A DNA stretch of 64,000 bases from positions 1 through 64,000 of the forward strand of contig CALUNU010000012.1 of the NCBI GenBank assembly GCA_944322095.1. The letters run 5' to 3'. Origin of the DNA: an uncultured Alloprevotella sp. GTDB lineage: Bacteria; Bacteroidota; Bacteroidia; Bacteroidales; Bacteroidaceae. The notes below the pieces were generated by a model. The model saw only the letters and a list, made by a program, of their open reading frames with translations, was not told the DNA's origin and did not search any database. The translations under genes and the position numbers were made by a program. This document shows positions 10,844 to 19,850 of this stretch, piece after piece; position 1 is the first letter of the stretch; every line of letters begins with the position of its first letter.

Positions 10844-11695
10844 TCATTCTTCAAAGGTGATGCTGCCGGTAAACACTTCTGTGGCAGGGCCGGTCATGAG
10901 GACGCGGTCGTCCTCTTCGCGCCATTCGATGGCAAGGCGCCCGCCGTCGGCCTCCACCTCCGCATGCCGGGCGGCAAGCCCGCAACGGGCGGCAGCCACG
11001 GCCGTGGCGCAGGCGCCCGTGCCGCAGGCCAGCGTGATGCCCGAGCCCCGTTCCCACACGCGCATGCGGATGCTGCCGTCGGGGCGCACCCGCGCAAACT
11101 CGATGTTGCACCGCTCGGGGAAAGCCGCGGCCCGTTCGAGCTGCGGGCCCCATGTGGCCACGTCGGTCTCCCCGGCACCGGGCGTGAAGAGGACGAAGTG
11201 GGGGTTGCCCATCGAGACGAACGCGCCCCTCCACGTGCGTCCGCCCGCTTCGACGGAGCTCAGGTGGTCCGGGCCTTCGGCCACGGTCATCTGCCCGGGC
11301 ACGTCGAAGCGCGGCCGGCCCATGTCCACCGTCACGCTCCCTATGAGGCCGCCGGCGCCGGGGTGGAGCCGCAGCGTCCTGACGCCCGAGAGCGTTTCGA
11401 GGCGCACCTCCGTCTGCTGCGTCAGGCCGTGGTCGTAGACGTACTTGCCTATGCAGCGCGAGGCGTTGCCGCACATGCGGGCCTCGGAGCCATCGGCGTT
11501 GAAGATGCGCATCGAGAAGTCGGCCACTTCCGACGGGCCTATCAGCACGAGCCCGTCGCCCCCGATGCCCTTGTGGCGGTCGCTCCAAAGGCGGGCCAAC
11601 CGCCCGGGGTCGGCCAGGGGGTAGCGCCGCGTGTCGACGTAAATGTAGTCGTTGCCGGCGCCGTGCATCTTCGTGAATTCTATGGTTCGGGGCAT
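10844..11695 (-). CDS. dapF: Diaminopimelate epimerase
   Basis: A 283-residue PLP-independent epimerase that converts LL- to meso-diaminopimelate. The two catalytic cysteines are in ARMCGNASRC and in TLACGTGACATAVAA; KMHGAGNDYIYVD begins the protein and MGNPHFVLF is in the middle. I chose the ATG at 11695 because this is where family similarity begins and a consensus promoter lies 28 bases upstream. It is paired with dapL on the same strand. Confidence 0.96.
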   Translation of the reverse strand: MPRTIEFTKMHGAGNDYIYVDTRRYPLADPGRLARLWSDRHKGIGGDGLVLIGPSEVADFSMRIFNADGSEARMCGNASRCIGKYVYDHGLTQQTEVRLETLSGVRTLRLHPGAGGLIGSVTVDMGRPRFDVPGQMTVAEGPDHLSSVEAGGRTWRGAFVSMGNPHFVLFTPGAGETDVATWGPQLERAAAFPERCNIEFARVRPDGSIRMRVWERGSGITLACGTGACATAVAAARCGLAARHAEVEADGGRLAIEWREEDDRVLMTGPATEVFTGSITFEE

Positions 11696-11722
11696 GGGGC
11701 TTGCGTTTGCTGGTTTAAGCTG

Positions 11723-11753
11723 CAAAGTTATGGAAAACGCTTGGAACGGGCAA
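11723..11753 (-). promoter_or_regulatory. Predicted promoter of dapF
   Basis: On the minus strand, TTG (11751-11753) is followed after 20 bases by TAACTTTG (11723-11730). This is the full Bacteroidota -33/-7 arrangement. Confidence 0.75.
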
Positions 11754-11920
11754 TAGCTACGCCACGTTTTTTCTCCGCCCTTTCCTGCCCGCCGCGCCGT
11801 GCCGCAGCTGCCTCTGCTCTGCCCGTCGCGTAGGGCTTCGGCCCGCATATGTTGCACCGCCCGTTCCGTCAGCGGCCGTCAGGCGTGTAGTGCGTGATGC
11901 TACGTTTTGTAGCAAAAAAT

Positions 11921-12133
11921 TCACCCCTCCTCCGAGTCGTTGACATAGAGGCGGAAGAAGTCGGTGTCAAGGGCTTTCGAAATTCTTTGCAGCAGCATGG
12001 TGTCGATGCTCTCGCGCTTGAAAATGTTGTAGACGTTCGTGCGGTGGCAGCACAGTTGCCGGGCCAGCCACGAAGGGCTGCGACCCTGCCGGCGGAGCGT
12101 TTGCTCGATGATGTTCCCGATGTGTATTTTCAT
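11921..12133 (-). CDS. Small helix-turn-helix (XRE-like) protein
   Basis: A 70-residue protein, nearly all one HTH domain: MKIHIGNIIEQTLRRQGRSP, then WLARQLCCHRTNVYNIF as the turn and recognition helix. Small stand-alone Cro/XRE-type proteins like this are common in Bacteroidales, with unknown targets. I chose the ATG at 12133 because upstream codons do not resemble protein sequence. The gene is preceded by a long leader containing a large inverted repeat (12203-12298). No partner toxin is visible. Confidence 0.75.
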   Translation of the reverse strand: MKIHIGNIIEQTLRRQGRSPSWLARQLCCHRTNVYNIFKRESIDTMLLQRISKALDTDFFRLYVNDSEEG

Positions 12134-12479
12134 TGTGTCTGGCTTTAGCGGTCGGGCAGGAACATAAGAAAAGGTGCAGGTTCCTTGCCTTGCCTTCGAG
12201 GTATCGCCAAACACCTATGCCTACAAACAAGGAAAGCCCACACCTTGCGGCGCGAGCATTCACTTATTTACAGCGTAGGCATTTCAGAGATTGGCGATTT
12301 CGGAAGGCTACTTGTAAAGAAGCAAATACTTTATTCTGTCGTGCGTTTGTTGATGCGGATGTTTGGGGGGCTGTTTGTTTTGATGGGGTGTGACATTCTG
12401 TGGGCCGGCGCGCGGGCTGCCGGCGGCTGCTGACTTGCTGGCCGGCCGGGCCGGCGGCTGGGGCGAGGGAGACGGCGGG
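12134..12479. other. 346-base intergenic region holding a large inverted repeat
   Basis: No convincing gene is seen. ATCGCCAA-6 nt-ATGCCTAC (12203-12224) pairs with GTAGGCAT-8 nt-TTGGCGAT (12275-12298), giving two 8-base helices split by an internal loop. On the minus strand this is the leader of the small HTH gene. The remaining sequence toward 12479 is G+C rich without a recognised signal. Confidence 0.55.
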
Positions 12480-13412
12480 TCAGATTTTTTTCTCGACGAA
12501 GTAGCGCGGGCGGCGCTTTACCTCCTTGTAGATCTTGCCGATGTATTCGCCGATGATGCCCATGGCCGTGAGGATGGCGCCGCCGATGAACCACACGGAG
12601 ACGAGCAGCGAGGTCCAGCCGGGCAGGGCCTCGCCCATGGCGAAGCTGACGAGGCCGTAGACGATGGCTCCCAAGGCGATGAGGATGAAGAGCAGGCCCA
12701 GCACGACGATGAGCCGCAGCGGGCGCACGGAGAACGACGTGAGGCCGTCGAGCGCGAAGCTCATCATGCGACGCAGGGGATATTTCGACTCGCCGGCCAA
12801 CCGCCGGTGGCGGTCGTAGAGGACGGTGCTGTGGGGCAGCCCGATGCCCCACACCATGCCGCGCAGGAAGAGGTTGCGCTCGGGATATTGCATGAGGCAG
12901 CCCACGGCGCGGCGGCTCATGAGGCGGAAGTCGGCGTGGTTGTAGAGCACGTCGCCGCCCATGGCGCGCACGAAACGGTAGAAGAGCTCGGCCGACTTGC
13001 GCTTGAACCACGTGTCGGTCGTGCGCTCGCGGCGCACGCCGTAGACGATGTCGTCGCCGCTGAGGAAGCGGCCGACCATCTCGGGGATGGCGCCCTCGTC
13101 GTCTTGCAGGTCGGCGTCGATGGTAATGACGGCGTCGGCGCGTGCCCGCGAGGCGTCGAGGCCGGCCAGCAGGGCGTTCTGGTGGCCGGCGTTGTGGGCC
13201 AGCTTGAGCCCGTGTACGGCCGCGTGGCTGCGGCTGAGGGCCGCGATGAGGGGCCACGTGCCGTCGGTGCTCCCGTCGTCGACGAGCACCACTTCGCCCC
13301 TCACGCCGGGATGGCGGCTCTGCACGTCGGCCAGGACGTGCAGGAGGCGCGGCACCGTCGTGGGGAGCACTTCTTCTTCGTTGTAGCAGGGTACCAGTAT
13401 CTGGATGAGCAT
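12480..13412 (-). CDS. GtrB/DPM1-like family 2 glycosyltransferase with two C-terminal membrane helices
   Basis: A 310-residue polyprenyl-phosphate glycosyltransferase candidate. The N-terminal GT-A domain has VPCYNEEEVLP, LVDDGSTDGTW and ITIDADLQDDE (metal-binding DxD). Two hydrophobic segments follow at about residues 230-255 and 265-290 (LIVVLGLLFILIALGAIVYG and the next helix), then a basic tail. Such proteins load glucose or another sugar on undecaprenyl phosphate at the inner membrane. The start is ATG 13412, where family similarity begins. It sits 46 bases after the DUF308 gene on the same strand. Confidence 0.9.
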   Translation of the reverse strand: MLIQILVPCYNEEEVLPTTVPRLLHVLADVQSRHPGVRGEVVLVDDGSTDGTWPLIAALSRSHAAVHGLKLAHNAGHQNALLAGLDASRARADAVITIDADLQDDEGAIPEMVGRFLSGDDIVYGVRRERTTDTWFKRKSAELFYRFVRAMGGDVLYNHADFRLMSRRAVGCLMQYPERNLFLRGMVWGIGLPHSTVLYDRHRRLAGESKYPLRRMMSFALDGLTSFSVRPLRLIVVLGLLFILIALGAIVYGLVSFAMGEALPGWTSLLVSVWFIGGAILTAMGIIGEYIGKIYKEVKRRPRYFVEKKI

Positions 13413-13458
13413 GTTCCTTTGTGCTTGATGTGGATGTGTGCCGGGCGCAGCGGCCGGT

Positions 13459-14067
13459 TCAGGGGTTGCTGCCTTCATCGCTGCCGGGCAGGAGCTCTGC
13501 GGGGTGCGGCCCGCCGTTGGCAGCGTCCGTTGGCGGCGTGCGGCGGCGCAGGCGCGCGGCGGCCGCGAGCAGGCAGAGCTCCGTGAGGGCGTAGAGGATG
13601 GCCCCGGCGCCCAGCACGGTGAACGGCGGCAGGGCTCCGACGCTGTTGCGGTAGAAGCCGACGAAGAGCGCGGCGCAGAGCTGCGCCACGGGCGAGGCAT
13701 AGAAAGCGCCGTGCAGGCGGGCCCCCTCGCGGCGCAGGCGGGTGAGGGCGTAGGCTTCGAGGGCGGCGGCCACGGCCAGGGCGGCGGCCAGGACGTACAT
13801 GAGCGACGCGGTGAACGTGGCGGGGAAGACGGCCAGCGCCAGGCCGAAGAGCACGCAGCCCGTGCCCACGACGGCTGCCAGGGGCGAGGGGGCCTGCGTG
13901 CGCCGGCGGTCGAACAGGCCGGCCAGGGCTACGGCGCCGGGGATGACGAAGGCTACGCCCACGGCGATGGTGAACCAGCGGGCCGCTTCGGGGCGCACCG
14001 TGAAGAAGATGCCGAGGCCCAGCACGCACAAGGCGCGCACGAGGCCGTTGCGGAGAAGAGCGTTCAT
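13459..14067 (-). CDS. DUF308/HdeD-like membrane protein
   Basis: A 202-residue integral membrane protein with about six hydrophobic helices, laid out like the HdeD/DUF308 family: paired helices with short polar turns such as FDRRRTQAP. HdeD in E. coli is linked to acid resistance, but most members have no known role. The C-terminus is polar. It is probably co-transcribed with the GtrB-like gene; a TACTTTTG element lies upstream. Confidence 0.65.
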   Translation of the reverse strand: MNALLRNGLVRALCVLGLGIFFTVRPEAARWFTIAVGVAFVIPGAVALAGLFDRRRTQAPSPLAAVVGTGCVLFGLALAVFPATFTASLMYVLAAALAVAAALEAYALTRLRREGARLHGAFYASPVAQLCAALFVGFYRNSVGALPPFTVLGAGAILYALTELCLLAAAARLRRRTPPTDAANGGPHPAELLPGSDEGSNP

Positions 14068-14138
14068 GGCAGTTGGTTTTTATGAGGGTTGCGGCCGCGG
14101 CGGCGGGCTCCGGGCGGGAGCTGCGGACGGCGGCCGGT

Positions 14139-14146
14139 CAAAAGTA
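14139..14146 (-). promoter_or_regulatory. Predicted -7 element upstream of the DUF308 gene
   Basis: TACTTTTG on the minus strand, 71 bases before the start codon. No clear -33 TTG accompanies it. Confidence 0.4.
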
Positions 14147-14230
14147 CGAAGTTTTCGCGGACGGCGTGTTGCCTGCCGGTCTTTTTTTGCTTCGTGCGGG
14201 CGGTTTTCGCGCGTTTTCATTTTTTATAAG

Positions 14231-14238
14231 TAACTTTG
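14231..14238 (+). promoter_or_regulatory. Predicted -7 element of ffh (TAACTTTG)
   Basis: A perfect TAnnTTTG lies 35 bases before the ffh start. The -33 position is T-rich without a clean TTG. Confidence 0.6.
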
Positions 14239-14273
14239 CCGGGAGAAAACGTATAAAACAGCCGATACACAAT

Positions 14274-15620
14274 ATGTTTGAAAACCTCAGCGAGCGGCTG
14301 GAACGCTCGTTCAAGATTTTGAAGGGTGAGGGCCGCATCACCGAAATAAACGTGGCCGAGACGCTGAAAGACGTGCGCCGCGCCCTCCTGGAAGCCGACG
14401 TAAACTATAAGGTGGCCAAGACCTTTACCGACCAGGTGAAGGAAAAAGCCTTGGGCCAGAACGTGCTGACGGCCGTGAAGCCCGGACAGCTCATGGTGAA
14501 AATCGTGCACGACGAGCTGGCCCGGCTCATGGGCGGCGAGGCGGCGCCCTTCGACGTGAAGGGGGCGCCCGGCATCGTGCTCATGGCGGGCCTGCAAGGC
14601 TCGGGAAAGACGACCATGTCGGGCAAGCTGGCCCTCTGGCAGAAGACGAAGAAAGGCCGCCGCCCGATGCTGGCCGCCTGCGACGTGTACCGTCCCGCCG
14701 CCATCGAGCAGCTGCGCGTGCTGGGCGAGCAGGTGGGCGTGCCCGTGTACAGCGAGCCGGGCAACACCGACCCCGTGGCCATCGCCCGCGCGGCCATCAG
14801 GGAGGCCCGGGCGAAAGCCTGCGATTTGCTGATAGTGGACACGGCCGGCCGCCTGGCTGTCGACGAGCAGATGATGCAGGAAATCGCTGCCATCAAGGAG
14901 GCCGTCACGCCCAACGAGACGCTCTTTGTCGTGGATGCCATGACGGGACAGGACGCCGTCAACACGGCCAAGGAGTTTAACGACCGGCTCGATTTCGACG
15001 GCGTGGTGCTCACGAAGCTCGACGGCGACACGCGCGGCGGTGCGGCCCTCTCGATACGCACCGTCGTCGACAAGCCGATAAAGTTCGTCGGGACGGGCGA
15101 GAAGCTCGAGGCGCTCGACGTGTTCCACCCCGACCGCATGGCCGACCGCATCCTGGGCATGGGCGACATCGTCTCGCTCGTGGAGCGCGCCCAGGAACAG
15201 TTTGACGAGGAAGAGGCCCGCAAGCTGCAACGCAAGATACAGAAAAACCAGTTCGACTTCGAGGACTTCCTGCACCAGATACGCCAAATCAAGAAGATGG
15301 GCAACCTGAAGGATCTGGCTTCGATGATACCGGGCGTGGGCAAGGCGCTCAAAGACGTCGACATCGACGACAACGCCTTCAAGGGCATCGAGGCCATCAT
15401 CCTCTCGATGACGCCGAAGGAGCGCCACCATCCCGAACTGCTCAACCAGAGCCGCCGGCGCCGCATTGCCAAGGGATCGGGCACGAGCATCGACGAGGTG
15501 AACCGCCTCGTCAAGCAGTTCGACCAGACGCGCAAGATGATGAAAATGGTGACTGGAAGCAAGATGGGCCGCATGATGGGGGCCATGCCCAAGATGCCCG
15601 GAATGCCCCGTATGAAATAA
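14274..15620 (+). CDS. ffh: Signal recognition particle protein Ffh
   Basis: A 448-residue SRP54 GTPase that binds 4.5S RNA and signal sequences of nascent membrane proteins and docks at FtsY. Domains in order: N-domain helices, G-domain with the P-loop [29 protein letters not shown] and [12 protein letters not shown], then the methionine-rich M-domain ending [20 protein letters not shown] chose the ATG at 14274 (MFENLSERL), the family's normal start and just downstream of the promoter; the upstream codons are not family-like. Confidence 0.97.
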   Translation: MFENLSERLERSFKILKGEGRITEINVAETLKDVRRALLEADVNYKVAKTFTDQVKEKALGQNVLTAVKPGQLMVKIVHDELARLMGGEAAPFDVKGAPGIVLMAGLQGSGKTTMSGKLALWQKTKKGRRPMLAACDVYRPAAIEQLRVLGEQVGVPVYSEPGNTDPVAIARAAIREARAKACDLLIVDTAGRLAVDEQMMQEIAAIKEAVTPNETLFVVDAMTGQDAVNTAKEFNDRLDFDGVVLTKLDGDTRGGAALSIRTVVDKPIKFVGTGEKLEALDVFHPDRMADRILGMGDIVSLVERAQEQFDEEEARKLQRKIQKNQFDFEDFLHQIRQIKKMGNLKDLASMIPGVGKALKDVDIDDNAFKGIEAIILSMTPKERHHPELLNQSRRRRIAKGSGTSIDEVNRLVKQFDQTRKMMKMVTGSKMGRMMGAMPKMPGMPRMK

Positions 15621-15631
15621 AGGAGAAACGC

Positions 15632-16510
15632 ATGAAACTGATAGACGGAAAGGCCACGGCGGCGGCCATCAAGGAGGAAATAGCCGCCGAGGTGGAGCGC
15701 ATCGTGGCGCGGGGCGGGCGCAGGCCCCACCTGGCGGCCGTGCTCGTGGGCCACGACGGCGGCAGCGAGACGTACGTGCGGGGCAAGGTGAAAGCCTGCG
15801 GCGAGTGTGGCTTCCGCTCGACGCTCATCCGCTATGAAGACGACGTGACCGAGGAGGAGCTCCTCGGCTGCGTGGCGCGCCTGAACGCCGACCCGGAGGT
15901 GGACGGCTTCATCGTGCAGCTGCCCCTGCCGCCGCACATCGACGAGCAGAAGATAATCGAGGCCATCGACTACCGCAAGGACGTTGACGGCTTCCACCCC
16001 GTCAACGTGGGCCGCATGGCCATCGGGCTGCCCTGCTTCATCTCGGCCACGCCCAGGGGCATCCTCGAACTGCTGCGCCGCTACGGCGTGGAGACGGGCG
16101 GGAAGAAGTGCGTCGTCCTGGGCCGCTCGAACATCGTGGGCAAGCCCATGGCGCAGCTCATGATGCAGAAGCAGTATGGCGACGCGACGGTCACCGTGTG
16201 CCACAGCCACACGCGGGGGCTGGCCGAAGAGTGCCGCACGGCCGACATCCTCATTGCCGCCATCGGCCGCCCTGCCTTTGTGGGCCCCGAGATGGTGAAG
16301 GAGGGCGCCGTCGTCATCGACGTGGGCACCACGCGCGTGCCCGACGCTACGAAAAAGAGCGGCTTCCGCCTGCAAGGCGACGTCGACTTTGAGGCCGTGG
16401 CTCCCCGTTGCTCGATGATAACGCCCGTGCCCGGGGGCGTGGGCCCCATGACCATCTGCATGCTGATGCTCAACACGCTGGCTGCCGCCCGCCACGACTG
16501 TTACGCCTGA
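15632..16510 (+). CDS. folD: Methylenetetrahydrofolate dehydrogenase/cyclohydrolase FolD
   Basis: A 292-residue bifunctional enzyme interconverting 5,10-methylene-THF and 10-formyl-THF for purine and formyl-Met-tRNA synthesis. Motifs are [17 protein letters not shown] (catalytic lysine region), [44 protein letters not shown] and [16 protein letters not shown]. It starts 11 bases after ffh behind an AAGGAGA ribosome-binding site, so it is probably co-transcribed with ffh. Confidence 0.97.
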   Translation: MKLIDGKATAAAIKEEIAAEVERIVARGGRRPHLAAVLVGHDGGSETYVRGKVKACGECGFRSTLIRYEDDVTEEELLGCVARLNADPEVDGFIVQLPLPPHIDEQKIIEAIDYRKDVDGFHPVNVGRMAIGLPCFISATPRGILELLRRYGVETGGKKCVVLGRSNIVGKPMAQLMMQKQYGDATVTVCHSHTRGLAEECRTADILIAAIGRPAFVGPEMVKEGAVVIDVGTTRVPDATKKSGFRLQGDVDFEAVAPRCSMITPVPGGVGPMTICMLMLNTLAAARHDCYA

Positions 16511-16570
16511 CGTCCGCAGTGGCTGCGGCCGGGGCCGGTAAAGGATTTTAGAAAAAAACGGCACGGAAAT

Positions 16571-16601
16571 TTGGCCGGAAGCATAAAAAGCATTACTTTT
16601 G
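16571..16601 (+). promoter_or_regulatory. Predicted promoter of tRNA-His
   Basis: TTG (16571-16573), a 20-base spacer, then TACTTTTG (16594-16601): the full Bacteroidota promoter pattern, 27 bases before the tRNA. Confidence 0.75.
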
Positions 16602-16627
16602 CATCGCCTTTCAGGAAAAGGCAACAC

Positions 16628-16705
16628 GGTGACTGTAGTTCAGTTGGTTAGAGCGTCAGATTGTGGTTCTGAATGTCGTGGGTTCGAATCCCACCAGTCA
16701 CCCCA
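16628..16705 (+). tRNA. tRNA-His (GTG anticodon)
   Basis: A cloverleaf can be drawn: the acceptor arm GGTGACTG pairs with CAGTCACC, including the extra G-1:C73 pair typical of tRNA-His. The anticodon loop TTGTGGT gives anticodon GTG. The T arm is GTGGG-TTCGAAT-CCCAC, and CCA is encoded at 16703-16705. Confidence 0.96.
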
Positions 16706-16710
16706 GAAAA

Positions 16711-16744
16711 AAGGAGGATTTCCACTGCGGAAATCCTCCTTTTG
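16711..16744. terminator. Terminator after tRNA-His
   Basis: Perfect 13-base arms at 16711-16723 and 16729-16741 around a 5-base loop, ending in TTTT. The A-run on the other side lets it also serve the minus-strand OmpA-like gene. Confidence 0.9.
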
Positions 16745-16807
16745 TTTGTAATGCCCACGTCCTTCCCGGCGCCCGCTTGCCTGCGGGGCGGGGAGAACGC
16801 CGGCGGG

Positions 16808-17947
16808 CTACTTTTCGCCCGTTTCGTCGGGCAGGAAGAAGATGAGCGCTCCGTATTCGGAGATGAGATCCTTCTCCTCGTCGGTGGGGTTCACTATCTG
16901 GATGCGCTCCTGCTTGACGCGGTAGCGCTTCGTGAGCTCGTTGAAGATGGCGTTTGTGCGGTGAAACTTCAGGTTCTGCTCGAAATCGGCGTCGTTCATC
17001 CCGTCGCCAAAGGCAGCGATGCATATCTTGTAGTTGCTTTCCTGCTTCATCCATTCGGCCACCTTCGAAATGCTCTGCTTTTCGCTCTCGCTCAGGTATG
17101 CGCTGTATTTGGGAAAGTTCACCCCGATGTACATACCGTTTTGCAGGATGCTCGTGAGCTGCAGCAGGGTGCTGCCCGCGCGGTGCGTGCCGGTGGAGGC
17201 GCTGTCGGCCGTGGCGGCACTCATGCGGTCTTTTATCTCGGCCAGCATTTCCCTCATCTCGTTGATTTGCCGGTTGAGCTGCTCCATCTCCACGGCGTGG
17301 CCCGTGGCGGGCGTGTGGCGCTTGAAGGCGCGCGGCCGTATGGTGTAGCTCAGGCCGGCGTTGAAGCCCAGGAGCAGGCTGCCGGCGGGGTCTTCCATCT
17401 TGAAGATGGTGCCGTCGTTGGTGACGTGGCCCTTCACCTCGCCGAAAAGGTCGAGGTGGCGATTCAGGGCGATGCGGGCCTGGGCGCCGAGCGTGAAGAC
17501 GAAGGGCTTCAGGCCCGTTTCGGTGGCACAGGCCATGCCGATGCCGGCCAGAGGCAGCACGCGGAAGCGACGGTCGGGGCGCCAGCCGCGGCGCAGCGCG
17601 ATGGGGTCGAGCAGCACCTCGCCGCTCCATATCTGGAACGTTTTGTCGTAATGCTGGTTGCGCGTGGCTGTTCCGCTGAGCTGCACGGCCCAATAGGGGT
17701 TAATCCATTTTCCCGCGAACCACGACAGGCGATAGCCGCCCTGGCCGCGCGCGCCGTCGCGGTAGGTGCTGATGTCTTCGTGCGAAAGGCGCAGCCCCCA
17801 GCCGCCGCTGACGCCGACGAACGTGTTGCTGCACCATTGGTAGCCATAGGTCTGGGGCTGTTCGTCCGCAGGCTGTTTGCGGTTGCGGGCAAGGGCCGTT
17901 CCGCCCAGCATGAGGGCGGCGGCAACGAGAAGTGTAAGTTTTTTCAT
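16808..17947 (-). CDS. OmpA-like outer membrane protein next to GldL/GldM
   Basis: A 379-residue exported protein: signal peptide at about residues 1-20, a beta-barrel region at about 38-240 with GKWINPYW and RFRVLPLAGIGMA, a predicted coiled coil at about 247-275 (EMEQLNRQINEMREMLAEIKDRM) and a C-terminal OmpA-like domain at about 300-379. The layout matches the OmpA-like Pgm6/Pgm7 proteins of Porphyromonas gingivalis. The peptidoglycan-binding motif is diverged: FGDGMND and FHRTNAIFNEL stand in for the usual pattern. It lies 15 bases after gldM on the same strand, so it probably works with the GldLM pair at the outer membrane or cell wall. Confidence 0.75.
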   Translation of the reverse strand: MKKLTLLVAAALMLGGTALARNRKQPADEQPQTYGYQWCSNTFVGVSGGWGLRLSHEDISTYRDGARGQGGYRLSWFAGKWINPYWAVQLSGTATRNQHYDKTFQIWSGEVLLDPIALRRGWRPDRRFRVLPLAGIGMACATETGLKPFVFTLGAQARIALNRHLDLFGEVKGHVTNDGTIFKMEDPAGSLLLGFNAGLSYTIRPRAFKRHTPATGHAVEMEQLNRQINEMREMLAEIKDRMSAATADSASTGTHRAGSTLLQLTSILQNGMYIGVNFPKYSAYLSESEKQSISKVAEWMKQESNYKICIAAFGDGMNDADFEQNLKFHRTNAIFNELTKRYRVKQERIQIVNPTDEEKDLISEYGALIFFLPDETGEK

Positions 17948-17962
17948 GAGCAGATGGTTTTA

Positions 17963-19234
17963 TCAGATGACGAGGGCCTCGATGGGCTCAATTTCGCGCT
18001 CGCGTCCGTCGGGGGCGCTCACGACGATGGACGACACATAGAACTTTTCGCCGCGCCGCAACTGCTGTATTTTCTGTATCTGTTGCCGCGTGAAGCGGTT
18101 GCCGCGTGCTTCGAGCGTGGTGACGCTCTTGTCGGCGTTGATGAAGATGGTGTGGAAGCGCACCACGCGGAAGTTTACGTCGATGAAATCGCCCGCATAG
18201 GCGGCCGTGAGCTGCGGGTTGGCGGTGAGGTGGTCTTTGCTCACGGGCGTGCGTCCGCTGTAAGAGTGGCGGCGTCCGCCGGCGGTATAGCTGATGGCGG
18301 CCGTGGGCTCGGGCAGCTCGCGCACGGTGAAGCGGCGCGTGCCTACCGTCTGTCCGCCGGCCTTAATGGTCACGGTGGCCTGCCCGCTGTGGGCTCCGCT
18401 GAGCGTCCACCCGCTTTGGGTGCGGGCAATGCGTCCGTTGTCGGTGGAGAGCTGCAAGGAGGCATCGGCGTGGCCGCCGTCGAATATTTCGAGGGCGTTG
18501 CTGATGCCGGCATACAGGAAGTTCATCTGCTTGGGGAAGAGCGTGACCGATGCCTGCTGCGGCTCGTCGTCTTCGGGCTCGGGCGCGGGCTGCACGGGGG
18601 CGGTGTCGGCCATGCCCAGGAGCTCGCGCAGCGTCTGGTTGGAGGCCAGCAGTACGTTTTCCTCAATCTTGTTCAGCAGGATGATGCCCCCGATGGCGGG
18701 CAGCGTCGAGAAGTTGTCTTTTTCCCAGCTGTATCTCGATTTCGACTGCGTGCTGAGAAAGCCCGCCACGACCTTGCGCGACGTGCTGTCGTCGAGCTGC
18801 CGCAGCAGCAGGGCGCGCAGGGCCTCGATGTCGGCGCGCAGCTTTTTTCCGTTGTTTTGTGTGGGCGCCAGCATGATGTAGGGCACGGCTTTCATGTCCT
18901 CAGCCTTGACGAGGCGGCCCGGTTGGTAGTCGTCCTTGTCGGCCCATCGCGTGATGCGCTCTCTGAGGCTGTCGGTGCGGGTGCAGAGCGCCTGCGTGGC
19001 GCGGGCAATGCTGTCGGCCTTGGCCGGGAGCCCATCGATGCCGCTCTGCCGGCAGAGGGCCGTGAGGCGTTCGTTCATTTCGCGCAGGGTGCGGTTTTGC
19101 TCTTGCGAGTTGAGGGTGAGCACGGTGAAGCCCTGCATGACGTCGCTCGACACGTTAATGGCCATCATGGCCAGGAGCACGACGTAGATGAGGTTGATCA
19201 TCTTTTGCCGTGGGGGCAGATTGAACGATGCCAT
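17963..19234 (-). CDS. GldM/PorM-like motor protein (short form)
   Basis: A 423-residue single-pass inner membrane protein. The N-terminus PPRQKMINLIYVVLLAMMAIN is the GldM signature, with R9 at the position of the essential arginine that pairs with a GldL glutamate in the proton channel. One helix (about 11-30) is followed by a helical periplasmic part and beta-rich domains containing LFPKQMNFLYAGISN. GldM in type IX secretion is about 510-520 residues, so this is roughly one domain shorter. It begins directly after gldL. No gldK or gldN is adjacent, which argues against a standard secretion operon. Confidence 0.82.
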   Translation of the reverse strand: MASFNLPPRQKMINLIYVVLLAMMAINVSSDVMQGFTVLTLNSQEQNRTLREMNERLTALCRQSGIDGLPAKADSIARATQALCTRTDSLRERITRWADKDDYQPGRLVKAEDMKAVPYIMLAPTQNNGKKLRADIEALRALLLRQLDDSTSRKVVAGFLSTQSKSRYSWEKDNFSTLPAIGGIILLNKIEENVLLASNQTLRELLGMADTAPVQPAPEPEDDEPQQASVTLFPKQMNFLYAGISNALEIFDGGHADASLQLSTDNGRIARTQSGWTLSGAHSGQATVTIKAGGQTVGTRRFTVRELPEPTAAISYTAGGRRHSYSGRTPVSKDHLTANPQLTAAYAGDFIDVNFRVVRFHTIFINADKSVTTLEARGNRFTRQQIQKIQQLRRGEKFYVSSIVVSAPDGREREIEPIEALVI

Positions 19235-19235
19235 C

Positions 19236-19712
19236 TCACTTTCCCCCTTTGATGTTCATGGCCTCCATGATGCGGCGGTACTGCGCGTCGATGGCCTTAA
19301 CCTTGTCCATCATCTCCTCGTGCTGTGCCTCCGACTGCCTGATGCTTTCGAGCTGGCGGCGCAGCACTTCGAGCTGCTCGGCGTAGGAGCTGTTTATCTT
19401 CGATAGTGTGTCGCTTATTTCGGCCATCATCTTGTTGACCACGTCGCCCGCGGCCTGCGGGTCGGCAGCCTTTGCGTCGAGCTGGGGAAAGACGCGGTTC
19501 CACTTGTATTCGCGCGAGGGTTCGTCGAAGCCCGAGATGAAGAAGATGATGATTTCCGTCACCATGCCCACGGTGAGAAACAGGTCGTCGTACGGATAGT
19601 GCGCTATCTTGAACGTTGCGCCGAGGATCACCAGGCAGGCTCCCCACGAATAGGCCATGTTGAAAAGGCGTTTGCCAAGACGGCTGCCCAAGAAGGTTGT
19701 AAACTTGTTCAT
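19236..19712 (-). CDS. GldL/PorL-like motor protein (short form)
   Basis: A 158-residue inner membrane protein with two helices (about 18-36 and 45-62). TM2 is TVGMVTEIIIFFISGFDEP; E53 matches the conserved proton-carrying glutamate of GldL. A cytoplasmic coiled-coil tail follows at about 85-150. GldL of type IX systems is usually over 200 residues. The ATG at 19712 is preferred because MNKFTTFLGSRLGKRLFNMAY is the family-like N-terminus; an in-frame ATG at 19754 is possible. With GldM it should form a GldL5-GldM2 rotary motor. Confidence 0.82.
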   Translation of the reverse strand: MNKFTTFLGSRLGKRLFNMAYSWGACLVILGATFKIAHYPYDDLFLTVGMVTEIIIFFISGFDEPSREYKWNRVFPQLDAKAADPQAAGDVVNKMMAEISDTLSKINSSYAEQLEVLRRQLESIRQSEAQHEEMMDKVKAIDAQYRRIMEAMNIKGGK

Positions 19713-19850
19713 ATGCTCAATGTTACAGATTTTGTGGTAGCTGTTTTCGGACAAACTTTCCGTAAACTTGCACGTCGCGGCCCTGAAAAAGCCGCTGTCG
19801 GGGCGTAGTCGTCCGTGAGCGGCGGGGTGGGTGAGGGACCCGTGGCCCGG

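Noticed and set aside
12133..12393. Possible small plus-strand gene opposite the HTH leader
   Set aside because: No family similarity or ribosome-binding site; the region is better explained by the inverted repeat.
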